This document shows positions 20,101 through 30,200 of a stretch of 64,000 bases of DNA, one piece after another. The stretch is from Leuctra nigra (Eukaryota; Arthropoda; Insecta; Plecoptera; Leuctridae): contig OW203762.1 in the NCBI GenBank assembly GCA_934045905.1, positions 4,340,001 to 4,404,000 of the forward strand, given 5' to 3'. Below the pieces are notes generated by a model, which saw only the letters and a list, made by a program, of their open reading frames with translations, did not search any database and had not been told where the DNA came from. The translations under genes and the position numbers were made by a program. Position 1 is the stretch's first letter. Each line of letters starts with the position of its first letter.

Positions 20101-20603
20101 TGGACGCCGACATCTGCTGGCGACAGATGCACGACGCCGTCGCGTCTCCCAGCCGGCTGCATCGCTGGGGCCTGCGGGACAGCCCCAAGTGTCCGTGGTG
20201 TGACGCAGTGGGCACGACCATCCACACTGTCTTCGAATGCCGAAAAAATGATAGGCTGTGGGCTTACGTCAAACAAAAGATTCGACTTTTACTTAATCAA
20301 GATATTAATACTGAAGACATGATTTGCGGGATAAGGACTGGCCCAGATGAAAAGACAGTCAACTTGTGTAACTTCCTATTAAATCTCGCAAAATCCACAA
20401 TTCACCGATACATTGCTGTGTTTATTGAAAGTCCAGGAAGTCTGGCGGACTCTTTTTTAATTTTCAAGAATAGACTGCACTATAGGATAGGCGTGGAATT
20501 CGCGACAGCCAGCTTGACCAATGACATTGACAAGTTTAAGAAGACCTGGTGCCGCAAGCAGTGCCTTGCTGCAATAGTAGATGGGCATCTAGTGCTCAAA
20601 TAA
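17148..20603 (+). CDS. LINE ORF2 protein (copy 1): APE endonuclease and reverse transcriptase
   Basis: 1151 residues. N-terminal APE-type endonuclease with expected residues N9, E38, D138/N140 (GDWN), D200 (RLDRVYV) and D223-H224 (SDHSG). Reverse transcriptase about 440-760: LIPKGG...WRPISLLN, D583 (TLDQAGAFD), RQGDPLSG at 641-648, catalytic YADD at 686-689. C-terminal zinc motif C1015-X2-C1018-X7-H1026-X4-C1031. It should nick the TCTA target and prime reverse transcription there. The ATG directly follows two in-frame stops after ORF1. G656 differs from E656 in copies 2-4. Confidence 0.9.
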   Translation: MPHNFLSLNVRGMNNELKQILLSNYIKKLNSEIIFLQETNVDTEFSINYLNNFSSAINAPVQRNSGTAILSRGIAFDTTQILVAGFAQTAILQLNKSQVHLINIYMPQSKAKGLEVMDKVSEYILSIPVNHRIIMAGDWNCTLEPADRAVSIEHRNELVSPLIALLDSEDLRDVWRELNPTNREFTYISPLKDRPRSRLDRVYVRSNQLCEITSSKIIPSFSDHSGVTLIMHSEKRRKSPYWIFNNALLEDKSYTQYIENIIEFYSNRPAATDPHECWDNLKSEIRISTQRYEAEASHLNYASLLAAETRLRFLAAQNTLTSSECNEINRCLAAIRKKYYSEARTDLNTEQQRKYLEYNRATPTFYKLGSDRKTSSTISALQIDGQIVQEPNAIRQVIGNHFSSLYSRSGQNTIESQVLYENLPKLNQTSKDKLDSALSSRELVTALFQLTKDRSPGIDGFSVDFFRAFIDKLMPLFTCMVNFSLESGILPPTMRMAVLTLIPKGGDKLQLKNWRPISLLNTDFKIISRALSNRLTDVLSSIVNSDQTFCVPGRTIFSNLHLMRDAIDLAHAENAPTAIITLDQAGAFDRVEHDYLFKTLQEFGFGDKFISFISTLYKEAKSTVRVGSTLLPPFPFQRGIRQGDPLSGALYTISIGPFLSLLRSGLAPYGLRIPGGPNSPLVVTAYADDVSVFITDDRGFPIMTTSFDSYARASGAALNTSKSTGLFAGSWSNRTDAPLGLPWTNEGLKFLGVYLGNANKEWESQNWTSLTNKVQSGIDRWNRWHKTTSYRGRRIVSNQLIGSRLVHTFSVLEPPSSFVKEIQRRLTKFMWSGRHWKDQNHVFAPTAVGGLGLINIKCRIMSLRAKHVADFLSPEAEISHHRYLQEHNMNRYNPEDSIAASLVGTIRTDWLRRLQPFYKSLFLAWETISPAEGPQTLTDNVKDAKQLYSTILKIEIPDTELTGRGAWTDTEIHWDDLYRWPTCSLDADICWRQMHDAVASPSRLHRWGLRDSPKCPWCDAVGTTIHTVFECRKNDRLWAYVKQKIRLLLNQDINTEDMICGIRTGPDEKTVNLCNFLLNLAKSTIHRYIAVFIESPGSLADSFLIFKNRLHYRIGVEFATASLTNDIDKFKKTWCRKQCLAAIVDGHLVLK

Positions 20604-20684
20604 ATGTATTCACTGTCTATTTTAATGATGTAATTGTGTTCTATTTTCGTGCTATCCTGTAATTGATAATTAATTCTGTTCGAA

Positions 20685-20715
<31 letters not shown>

Positions 20716-20718
<3 letters not shown>

Positions 20719-20737
20719 ATCTATCTATCTATCTATC
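20716..20737. repeat. (TCTA)n spacer between LINE copies 1 and 2, 22 nt
   Basis: Five TCTA units plus TC, the same length as the spacers at 25759 and 30806. Confidence 0.9.
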
Positions 20738-20956
20738 GGTAGACGTGTATCACCTCGGCTCCCGATACAATAGTGAATAGTGTACAAAATATTTAATATA
20801 ACGTGTTAGAAACGGTATCAAAAGATACGTGGTGTCAAGACGAACAGATATTTATAAAAAAGTGGCAAATCGAGTGACTCTACATATTGATAATCGTGTT
20901 TTTTGCACCGCGCAATGCTATTGCCGGTGTAGTGCAACGAACTGATACTGTTTACT

Positions 20957-22189
20957 ATGGCGTGCCTACCCAGCCTCGCCGTGGTTATTGATAACGTCGC
21001 CGACACAGCGATCGACGACTACCTCAAAGGTATTGCCGAATTGGTGACGGGGGCGGAGATAACGCACGCGTCACGCATTGCCGGGGGAAGAGTGTGTGTC
21101 TTCCTACGCAGCGAGACGGCGGTAAAAACTGTTGTGCAAGAAGGTTTCATTACTGTTAAAACTCAATTTGTTCCTATCAGACGTTATCTGACGGCTGCCA
21201 CAAAGATTGTTCTCTCAAATGTATTCCCCTTTATAACCACCGAGATGCTGACCGAGAAACTAAGACGAATCGGGAAACTGACTTGCCCAATTAGGGACAT
21301 CTCTACTGGTTCAAGACTCCCTGACTGCACGCATGTAAAATCTTTCCGTAAACTTGCATATATCCTGTTCGACGATGTAAATAATGTCCCCACCCACTTT
21401 AGTTTCGATATTGAGGGTTATAAACACATTGTTTACATATCTATGGATGATGTGACATGTCACAATTGTAAACAAGCCGGCCACGTGGCTAAGAACTGTA
21501 AGCAACCCCGGCCAGCGGGAAACCCGACTGACAACATCCAAGCCAGGTTCCCACCCCTTCCAACAAAGCACCTGTCTTTCGCGGACGCGGTAATTGCAAC
21601 CCCCCCTCTCTTACTAACACCTCACGCAAGTGATAACATTGGCTATCAGATCCCCTCAACCTTAGCTCAGGACATCGCCACGATTGTGGCTGATCATGGC
21701 ACCTCCACTGACACAACGATACGACCACCGAAGTCAACCAACGTCGAGGACATCACGTCCCCGATCACCACGATGCCCGTGCGGGCGACGTCGCCGCAAA
21801 GCCGCCTGGCAGAGGCCGCGAGGCTGACTGGACTAGTTGGACCGAGTAGTCACGTGGACGACACACTGAATGACGACGTCATGTCGGAGACTGGTTCAAC
21901 GTCATCGCAGATGTCGCTGATGGAAGACGCGACCTCGCTAGAGCAGATCATCCCCGGAAACGACGGTACGAACAAAGATCAAATTTTCACACCCATTAGG
22001 TTTAAGGACTTCCTAAAGAAGTCCCGCCATTTCAAAAAGATTGTTCCGATTATTAAAAAATTCTCAAAAGACTATGAAAAAGTCATAAAAGAGCTAGAAG
22101 ACATGTACAAGAAGTGCAACGATATCAACCTAAAACGCAGAATTGGCCGTATAATTACGGCCATAACCGCTGAAACAATGAATAATTAA
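20957..22189 (+). CDS. LINE ORF1 protein (copy 2)
   Basis: 410 residues, protein identical to copy 1, including the CCHC knuckle at 168-181 and the basic C-terminal helix. At least one synonymous change (CTA for CTG near 21940) shows it is not an exact sequence copy. Ends AATAAT-TAA-TAA directly before the ORF2 ATG. Confidence 0.85.
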   Translation: MACLPSLAVVIDNVADTAIDDYLKGIAELVTGAEITHASRIAGGRVCVFLRSETAVKTVVQEGFITVKTQFVPIRRYLTAATKIVLSNVFPFITTEMLTEKLRRIGKLTCPIRDISTGSRLPDCTHVKSFRKLAYILFDDVNNVPTHFSFDIEGYKHIVYISMDDVTCHNCKQAGHVAKNCKQPRPAGNPTDNIQARFPPLPTKHLSFADAVIATPPLLLTPHASDNIGYQIPSTLAQDIATIVADHGTSTDTTIRPPKSTNVEDITSPITTMPVRATSPQSRLAEAARLTGLVGPSSHVDDTLNDDVMSETGSTSSQMSLMEDATSLEQIIPGNDGTNKDQIFTPIRFKDFLKKSRHFKKIVPIIKKFSKDYEKVIKELEDMYKKCNDINLKRRIGRIITAITAETMNN

Positions 22190-22192
22190 TAA

Positions 22193-25100
22193 ATGCCTCA
22201 TAATTTCCTATCACTCAACGTTAGGGGCATGAATAACGAACTGAAGCAAATATTACTTTCGAACTATATCAAAAAGCTCAACTCTGAAATAATTTTTCTC
22301 CAAGAAACCAACGTGGACACTGAATTCTCAATAAACTATCTAAATAATTTTTCATCTGCAATCAATGCGCCAGTGCAGCGTAATAGTGGGACAGCAATAC
22401 TATCCAGAGGTATAGCTTTCGACACAACTCAAATTTTAGTAGCCGGCTTCGCTCAGACTGCCATCTTACAATTAAATAAATCCCAAGTCCACCTAATTAA
22501 CATTTACATGCCACAGAGTAAAGCGAAAGGCTTAGAAGTAATGGATAAAGTCAGTGAATATATCCTGAGTATTCCAGTGAACCACCGAATTATCATGGCA
22601 GGCGACTGGAACTGTACTCTCGAGCCAGCCGACCGTGCGGTCTCCATTGAACACCGAAACGAACTGGTGTCCCCGCTGATCGCCCTGCTCGACTCCGAGG
22701 ACCTGCGAGACGTATGGCGCGAGCTAAATCCAACCAATCGCGAGTTCACTTACATAAGCCCACTCAAAGACAGACCGAGATCGAGACTCGACAGAGTATA
22801 TGTCCGCAGTAACCAGCTTTGCGAGATTACGTCATCTAAGATCATACCATCTTTCTCTGATCACTCCGGTGTAACATTAACTATGCATTCCGAGAAGCGC
22901 AGAAAACCACCTTATTGGATTTTCAACAACGCTCTCCTCGAAGACAAGTCGTATACGCAATACATTGAAAACATCATTGAGTTCTACTCAAATAGACCAG
23001 CAGCTACTGACCCTCACGAGTGCTGGGACAATTTGAAAAGCGAAATACGTATATCTACTCAACGCTATGAAGCAGAAGCGAGCCACTTGAACTATGCATC
23101 ACTGCTCGCTGCAGAAACCCGACTCCGATTCCTCGCAGCGCAGAACACTCTGACGTCATCCGAGTGCAACGAAATTAACAGGTGTTTGGCTGCAATACGG
23201 AAGAAATACTACTCAGAAGCAAGGACGGATCTGAACACAGAACAGCAGCGGAAATACCTTGAATACAACAGGGCAACTCCCACATTCTACAAGCTCGGTA
23301 GCGACAGGAAAACTTCGAGCACGATCTCAGCACTGCAAATCGATGGTCAAATTGTTCAGGAGCCGAACGCTATCAGACAAGTGATTGGCAATCACTTCTC
23401 TAGCCTCTATTCACGATCAGGCCAGAACACAATCGAGAGTCAAGTCCTTTACGAAAACCTTCCCAAATTAAACCAAACCTCCAAAGACAAGCTGGACTCC
23501 GCACTTAGTAGCAAGGAACTTGTGACTGCCCTCTTCCAGCTTACTAAGGACAGATCCCCCGGCATCGACGGCTTCTCAGTAGATTTCTTTCGAGCTTTCA
23601 TCGATAAACTCATACCCTTATTTACCTGCATGGTTAATTTTTCACTCGAATCTGGTATCCTCCCCCCAACCATGCGCATGGCAGTCCTCACGCTAATTTC
23701 TAAGGGCGGTGATAAACTACAACTCAAAAACTGGAGACCTATCTCCCTCCTGAACACCGACTTCAAAATCATTTCCCGCGCCCTCTCCAATAGACTAACA
23801 GACGTGCTCAGCTCAATAGTTAATAGCGACCAGACCTTCTGTGTACCGGGAAGGACGATCTTCTCCAATCTCCATCTGATGAGAGATGCGATTGATCTTG
23901 CCCACGCCGAAAACGCGCCAACAGCCATCATCACCCTGGACCAGGCGGGAGCTTTCGACCGCGTAGAACACGACTATTTGTTCAAGACACTACAAGAGTT
24001 CGGCTTCGGTGACAAATTCATTAGTTTCATCTCAACACTGTACAAAGAAGCCAAGTCAACGGTGCGTGTCGGTTCGACTCTCCTCCCGCCCTTCCCCTTC
24101 CAACGCGGCATTCGGCAAGGTGACCCACTGTCTGGCGCCTTGTACACCATATCTATAGAACCTTTCCTATCGCTTCTCAGATCTGGACTTGCGCCTTATG
24201 GACTGCGCATCCCTGGAGGACCCAACAGTCCCTTGGTCGTGACCGCCTACGCGGATGACGTGTCTGTGTTTATAACTGACGACAGGGGCTTCCCGATCAT
24301 GACGACATCTTTCGACTCATACGCCCGTGCTTCTGGGGCGGCGCTGAATACCTCCAAGAGCACTGGGCTATTCGCCGGCTCATGGAGTAACCGGACGGAC
24401 GCGCCACTCGGTTTGCCCTGGACCAACGAAGGCCTCAAATTTCTAGGAGTGTACCTGGGCAACGCGAACAAAGAATGGGAATCGCAAAATTGGACATCTC
24501 TGACGAATAAGGTTCAATCCGGAATCGATAGATGGAATAGGTGGCATAAGACTACATCCTATCGGGGCCGACGAATAGTGTCCAACCAACTAATAGGTTC
24601 CCGCCTTGTCCACACCTTCTCTGTCCTCGAGCCTCCCTCTAGTTTTGTTAAAGAAATCCAACGCAGACTAACAAAGTTTATGTGGAGCGGTCGACATTGG
24701 AAAGACCAGAACCACGTTTTCGCTCCTACTGCCGTGGGTGGCCTGGGACTAATCAACATCAAATGCAGGATCATGTCACTGAGGGCGAAGCACGTGGCTG
24801 ACTTCCTCTCTCCAGAGGCGGAGATCAGCCACCACCGCTACTTACAAGAACACAACATGAATAGGTACAATCCGGAAGACTCAATAGCGGCTTCACTCGT
24901 CGGAACTATCAGAACCGACTGGCTGAGAAGACTTCAACCATTTTACAAGTCCCTCTTCCTCGCATGGGAGACGATAAGCCCTGCAGAGGGCCCCCAGACA
25001 TTAACAGACAACGTTAAGGACGCGAAACAACTATATTCAACCATCCTCAAGATAGAAATTCCAGACACTGAGTTGACTGGGAGAGGCGCCTGGACTGATA

Positions 25101-25648
25101 CCGAGATCCATTGGGATGATCTCTACCGCTGGCCAACATGCAGCCTGGACGCCGACATCTGCTGGCGACAGATGCACGACGCCGTCGCGTCTCCCAGCCG
25201 GCTGCATCGCTGGGGCCTGCGGGACAGCCCCAAGTGTCCGTGGTGTGACGCAGTGGGCACGACCATCCACACTGTCTTCGAATGCCGAAAAAATGATAGG
25301 CTGTGGGCTTACGTCAAACAAAAGATTCGACTTTTACTTAATCAAGATATTAATACTGAAGACATGATTTGCGGGATAAGGACTGGCCCAGATGAAAAGA
25401 CAGTCAACTTGTGTAACTTCCTATTAAATCTCGCAAAATCCACAATTCACCGATACATTGCTGTGTTTATTGAAAGTCCAGGAAGTCTGGCGGACTCTTT
25501 TTTAATTTTCAAGAATAGACTGCACTATAGGATAGGCGTGGAATTCGCGACAGCCAGCTTGACCAATGACATTGACAAGTTTAAGAAGACCTGGTGCCGC
25601 AAGCAGTGCCTTGCTGCAATAGAAGATGGACACCTAGTGCTCAAATAA
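22193..25648 (+). CDS. LINE ORF2 protein (copy 2)
   Basis: 1151 residues with all endonuclease and RT catalytic residues seen in copy 1. Differences from copy 1 include I230T, S239P, R441K, M474I, P503S, G656E and a V-to-E change near the C-terminus. P503 lies in the LIPKGG motif at the start of the RT fingers, conserved in copies 1, 3 and 4 and widely in LINE reverse transcriptases, so copy 2 may be less active. E656 agrees with copies 3 and 4. Confidence 0.9.
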   Translation: MPHNFLSLNVRGMNNELKQILLSNYIKKLNSEIIFLQETNVDTEFSINYLNNFSSAINAPVQRNSGTAILSRGIAFDTTQILVAGFAQTAILQLNKSQVHLINIYMPQSKAKGLEVMDKVSEYILSIPVNHRIIMAGDWNCTLEPADRAVSIEHRNELVSPLIALLDSEDLRDVWRELNPTNREFTYISPLKDRPRSRLDRVYVRSNQLCEITSSKIIPSFSDHSGVTLTMHSEKRRKPPYWIFNNALLEDKSYTQYIENIIEFYSNRPAATDPHECWDNLKSEIRISTQRYEAEASHLNYASLLAAETRLRFLAAQNTLTSSECNEINRCLAAIRKKYYSEARTDLNTEQQRKYLEYNRATPTFYKLGSDRKTSSTISALQIDGQIVQEPNAIRQVIGNHFSSLYSRSGQNTIESQVLYENLPKLNQTSKDKLDSALSSKELVTALFQLTKDRSPGIDGFSVDFFRAFIDKLIPLFTCMVNFSLESGILPPTMRMAVLTLISKGGDKLQLKNWRPISLLNTDFKIISRALSNRLTDVLSSIVNSDQTFCVPGRTIFSNLHLMRDAIDLAHAENAPTAIITLDQAGAFDRVEHDYLFKTLQEFGFGDKFISFISTLYKEAKSTVRVGSTLLPPFPFQRGIRQGDPLSGALYTISIEPFLSLLRSGLAPYGLRIPGGPNSPLVVTAYADDVSVFITDDRGFPIMTTSFDSYARASGAALNTSKSTGLFAGSWSNRTDAPLGLPWTNEGLKFLGVYLGNANKEWESQNWTSLTNKVQSGIDRWNRWHKTTSYRGRRIVSNQLIGSRLVHTFSVLEPPSSFVKEIQRRLTKFMWSGRHWKDQNHVFAPTAVGGLGLINIKCRIMSLRAKHVADFLSPEAEISHHRYLQEHNMNRYNPEDSIAASLVGTIRTDWLRRLQPFYKSLFLAWETISPAEGPQTLTDNVKDAKQLYSTILKIEIPDTELTGRGAWTDTEIHWDDLYRWPTCSLDADICWRQMHDAVASPSRLHRWGLRDSPKCPWCDAVGTTIHTVFECRKNDRLWAYVKQKIRLLLNQDINTEDMICGIRTGPDEKTVNLCNFLLNLAKSTIHRYIAVFIESPGSLADSFLIFKNRLHYRIGVEFATASLTNDIDKFKKTWCRKQCLAAIEDGHLVLK

Positions 25649-25730
25649 ATGTATTCACTGTCTATTTTAATGATGTAATTGTGTTCTATTTTCGTGCTAT
25701 CCTGTAATTGATAATTAATTCTGTTCGAAA

Positions 25731-25758
<28 letters not shown>

Positions 25759-25761
<3 letters not shown>

Positions 25762-25780
25762 ATCTATCTATCTATCTATC
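25759..25780. repeat. (TCTA)n spacer between LINE copies 2 and 3, 22 nt
   Basis: Same sequence and length as the spacer between copies 1 and 2. Confidence 0.9.
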
Positions 25781-25999
25781 GGTAGACGTGTATCACCTCG
25801 GCTCCCGATACAATAGTGAATAGTGTACAAAATATTTAATATAACGTGTTAGAAACGGTATCAAAAGATACGTGGTGTCAAGACGAACAGATATTTATAA
25901 AAAAGTGGCAAATCGAGTGACTCTACATATTGATAATCGTGTTTTTTGCACCGCGCAATGCTATTGCCGGTGTAGTGCAACGAACTGATACTGTTTACT

Positions 26000-27232
26000 A
26001 TGGCGTGCCTACCCAGCCTCGCCGTGGTTATTGATAACGTCGCCGACACAGCGATCGACGACTACCTCAAAGGTATTGCCGAATTGGTGACGGGGGCGGA
26101 GATAACGCACGCGTCACGCATTGCCGGGGGAAGAGTGTGTGTCTTCCTACGCAGCGAGACGGCGGTAAAAACTGTTGTGCAAGAAGGTTTCATTACTGTT
26201 AAAACTCAATTTGTCCCTATCAGACGTTATCTGACGGCTGCCACAAAGATTGTTCTCTCAAATGTATTCCCCTTTATAACCACCGAGATGCTGACCGAGA
26301 AACTAAGACGAATCGGGAAACTGACTTGCCCAATTAGGGACATCTCTACTGGTTCAAGACTCCCTGACTGCACGCATGTAAAATCTTTCCGTAAACTTGC
26401 ATATATCCTGTTCGATGATGTAAATAATGTCCCCACCCACTTTAGTTTCGATATTGAAGGTTATAAACACATTGTTTACATATCTATGGATGATGTGACA
26501 TGTCACAATTGTAAACAAGCCGGCCACGTGGCTAAGAACTGTAAGCAACCCCGGCCAGCGGGAAACCCGACTGACAACATCCAAGCCAGGTTCCCACCCC
26601 TTCCAACAAAGCACCTGTCTTTCGCGGACGCGGTAATTGCAACCCCCCCTCTCTTACTAACACCTCACGCAAGTGATAACATTGGCTATCAGATCGCCTC
26701 AACCTCAGCTCAGGACATCGCCACGATTGTGGCTGATCATGGCACCTCCACTGACACAACGATACGACCACCGAAGTCAACCAACGTCGAGGACATCACG
26801 TCCCCGATCACCACGATGCCCGTGCGGGCGACGTCGCCGCAAAGCCGCCTGGCAGAGGCCGCGAGGCTGACTGGATTAGTTGGACCGAGTAGTCACGTGG
26901 ACGACACACTGAATGATGACGTCATGTCGGAGACTGGTTCAACGTCATCGCAGATGTCGCTGATGGAAGACGCGACCTCGCTGGAGCAGATCATCCCCGG
27001 AAACGACGGTACGAACAAAGATCAAATTTTCACACCCATTAGGTTTAAGGACTTCCTAAAGAAGTCCCGCCATTTCAAAAAGATTGTTCCGATTATTAAA
27101 AAATTCTCAAAAGACTATGAAAAAGTCATAAAAGAGCTAGAAGACATTAACAAGAAGTGCAACGATATCAACCTAAAACGCAGAATTGGCCGTATAATTA
27201 CGGCCATAACCGCTGAAACAATGAATAATTAA
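26000..27232 (+). CDS. LINE ORF1 protein (copy 3)
   Basis: 410 residues with the zinc knuckle and basic C-terminus intact. It differs from copies 1 and 2 at IPSTLAQ (here IASTSAQ) and at DMYKK (here DINKK). The in-frame TAATAA before ORF2 is preserved. Confidence 0.85.
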   Translation: MACLPSLAVVIDNVADTAIDDYLKGIAELVTGAEITHASRIAGGRVCVFLRSETAVKTVVQEGFITVKTQFVPIRRYLTAATKIVLSNVFPFITTEMLTEKLRRIGKLTCPIRDISTGSRLPDCTHVKSFRKLAYILFDDVNNVPTHFSFDIEGYKHIVYISMDDVTCHNCKQAGHVAKNCKQPRPAGNPTDNIQARFPPLPTKHLSFADAVIATPPLLLTPHASDNIGYQIASTSAQDIATIVADHGTSTDTTIRPPKSTNVEDITSPITTMPVRATSPQSRLAEAARLTGLVGPSSHVDDTLNDDVMSETGSTSSQMSLMEDATSLEQIIPGNDGTNKDQIFTPIRFKDFLKKSRHFKKIVPIIKKFSKDYEKVIKELEDINKKCNDINLKRRIGRIITAITAETMNN

Positions 27233-27235
27233 TAA

Positions 27236-30200
27236 ATGCCTCATAATTTCCTATCACTCAACGTCAGGGGCATGAATAACGAACTGAAGCAAATATTACT
27301 TTCGAACTATATCAAAAAGCTCAACTCTGAAATAATTTTTCTCCAAGAAACCAACGTGGACACTGAATTCTCAATAAACTATCTAAATAATTTTTCATCT
27401 GCAATCAATGCGCCAGTGCAGCGTAATAGTGGGACAGCAATACTATCCAGAGGTATAGCTTTCGACACAACTCAAATTTTAGTAGCCGGCTTCGCTCAGA
27501 CTGCCATCTTACAATTAAATAAATCCCAAGTCCACCTAATTAACATTTACATGCCACAGAGTAAAGCGAAAGGCTTAGAAGTAATGGATAAAGTCAGTGA
27601 ATATATCCTGAGTATTCCAGTGAACCACCGAATTATCATGGCAGGCGACTGGAACTGTACTCTCGAGCCAGCCGACCGTGCGGTCTCCATTGAACACCGA
27701 AACGAACTGGTGTCCCCGCTAATCGCCCTGCTCGACTCCGAGGACCTGCGAGACGTATGGCGCGAGCTAAATCCAACCAATCGCGAGTTCACTTACATAA
27801 GCCCACTCAAAGACAGACCGAGATCGAGACTCGACAGAGTATATGTCCGCAGTAACCAGCTTTGCGAGATTACGTCATCTAAGATCATACCATCTTTCTC
27901 TGATCACTCCGGTGTAACATTAATTATGCATTCCGAGAAGCGCAGAAAATCACCTTATTGGATTTTCAACAACGCTCTCCTCGAAGACAAGTCGTATACG
28001 CAATACATTGAAAACATCATTGAGTTCTACTCAAATAGGCCAGCAGCTACTGACCCTCACGAGTGCTGGGACAATTTGAAAAGCGAAATACGTATATCTA
28101 CTCAACGCTACGAAGCAGAAGCGAGCCACTTGAACTATGCATCACTGCTCGCTGCAGAAACCCGACTCCGATTCCTCGCAGCGCAGAACACTCTGACGTC
28201 ATCCGAGTGCAACGAAATTAACAGGTGTTTGGCTGCAATACGGAAGAAATACTACTCAGAAGCAAGGACGGATCTGAACACAGAACAGCAGCGGAAATAC
28301 CTTGAATACAACAGGGCAACTCCCACATTCTACAAGCTCGGTAGCGACAGGAAAACTTCGAGCACGATCTCAGCACTGCAAATCGATGGTCAAATTGTTC
28401 AGGAGCCGAACGCTATCAGACAAGTGATTGGCAATCACTTCTCTAGCCTCTATTCACGATCAGGCCAGAACACAATCGAGAGTCAAGTCCTTTACGAAAA
28501 CCTTCCCAAATTAAACCAAACCTCCAAAGACAAGCTGGACTCCGCACTTAGTAGCAGGGAACTTGTGACTGCCCTCTTCCAGCTTACTAAGGACAGATCC
28601 CCTGGCATCGACGGCTTCTCAGTAGATTTCTTCCGAGCTTTCATCGATAAACTCATGCCCTTATTTACCTGCATGGTTAATTTTTCACTCGAATCTGGTA
28701 TCCTCCCCCCAACCATGCGCATGGCAGTCCTCACGCTAATTCCTAAGGGCGGTGATAAACTACAACTCAAAAACTGGAGACCTATCTCCCTCCTGAACAC
28801 CGACTTCAAAATCATTTCCCGCGCCCTCTCCAATAGACTAACAGACGTGCTCAGCTCAATAGTTAATAGCGACCAGACCTTCTGTGTACCGGGAAGGACG
28901 ATCTTCTCCAATCTCCATCTGATGAGAGATGCGATTGATCTTGCCCACGCCGAAAACGCGCCAACAGCCATCATCACCCTGGACCAGGCGGGAGCTTTCG
29001 ACCGCGTAGAACACGACTATTTGTTCAAGACACTACAAGAGTTCGGCTTCGGTGACAAATTCATTAGTTTCATCTCTACACTGTACAAAGAAGCCAAGTC
29101 AACGGTGCGTGTCGGTTCGACTCTCCTCCCGCCCTTCCCCTTCCAACGCGGCATTCGGCAAGGTGACCCACTGTCTGGCGCCTTGTACACTATATCTATA
29201 GAACCTTTCCTATCGCTTCTTAGATCTGGACTTGCGCCTTATGGACTGCGCATCCCTGGAGGAGCCAACAGTCCCTTGGTCGCGACCGCCTACGCGGATG
29301 ACGTGTCTGTGTTTATAACTGACGACAGGGGCTTCCCGATCATGATGACATCTTTCGACTCATACGCCCGTGCTTCTGGGGCGGCGCTGAATACCTCCAA
29401 GAGCACTGGGCTATTCGCCGGCTCATGGAGTAACCGGACGGACGCGCCACTCGGTTTGCCCTGGACCAACGAAGGCCTCAAATTTCTAGGAGTGTACCTG
29501 GGCAACGCGAACAAAGAATGGGAATCGCAAAACTGGACATCTCTGACGAATAAGGTTCAATCCGGAATCGATAGATGGAATAGGTGGCATAAGACTACAT
29601 CCTATCGGGGCCGACGAATAGTGTCCAACCAACTAATAGGTTCCCGCCTTGTCCACACCTTCTCTGTCCTCGAGCCTCCCTCTAGTTTTGTTAAAGAAAT
29701 CCAACGCAGACTAACAAAGTTTATGTGGAGCGGTCGACATTGGAAAGACCAGAACCACGTTTTCGCTCCTACTGCCGTGGGTGGCCTGGGACTAATCAAC
29801 ATCAAATGCAGGATCATGTCACTGAGGGCGAAGCACGTGGCTGACTTCCTCTCTCCAGAGGCGGAGATCAGCCACCACCGCTACTTACAAGAACACAACA
29901 TGAATAGATACAATCCGGAAGACTCAATAGCGGCTTCACTCGTCGGAACTATCAGAACCGACTGGCTGAGAAGACTTCAACCATTTTACAAGTCCCTCTT
30001 CCTCGCATGGGAGACGATAAGCCCTGCAGAGGGCCCCCAGATATTAACAGACAACGTTAAGGACGCGAAACAACTATATTCAACCATCCTCAAGATAGAA
30101 ATTCCAGACACTGAGTTGACTGGGAGAGGCGCCTGGACTGATACCGAGATCCATTGGGATGATCTCTACCGCTGGCCAACATGCAGCCTGGACGCCGACA

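Larger units (their letters stand above)
15693..20715 (+). mobile_element. Full-length Tx1/L1-type LINE, copy 1
   Basis: A complete element: 5' UTR of about 219 bp starting GGTAGACGTGTATCACCTCG, ORF1, ORF2, 3' UTR of about 83 bp and poly(A) of 29 nt. It sits between (TCTA)n tracts with no other target duplication visible, the picture expected of a LINE that targets this microsatellite. Both ORFs are intact. The domain order (CCHC ORF1, APE endonuclease, RT, C-terminal CCHC) and the GGLGLINI-type region after the RT place it near the Tx1 clade. Confidence 0.88.
20738..25758 (+). mobile_element. Full-length Tx1/L1-type LINE, copy 2
   Basis: Same structure as copy 1, with a poly(A) of about 27 nt. 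Its ORF1 protein is identical to copy 1, and ORF2 differs at only a handful of residues, so copies 1 and 2 are the closest pair in ORF1. Confidence 0.88.
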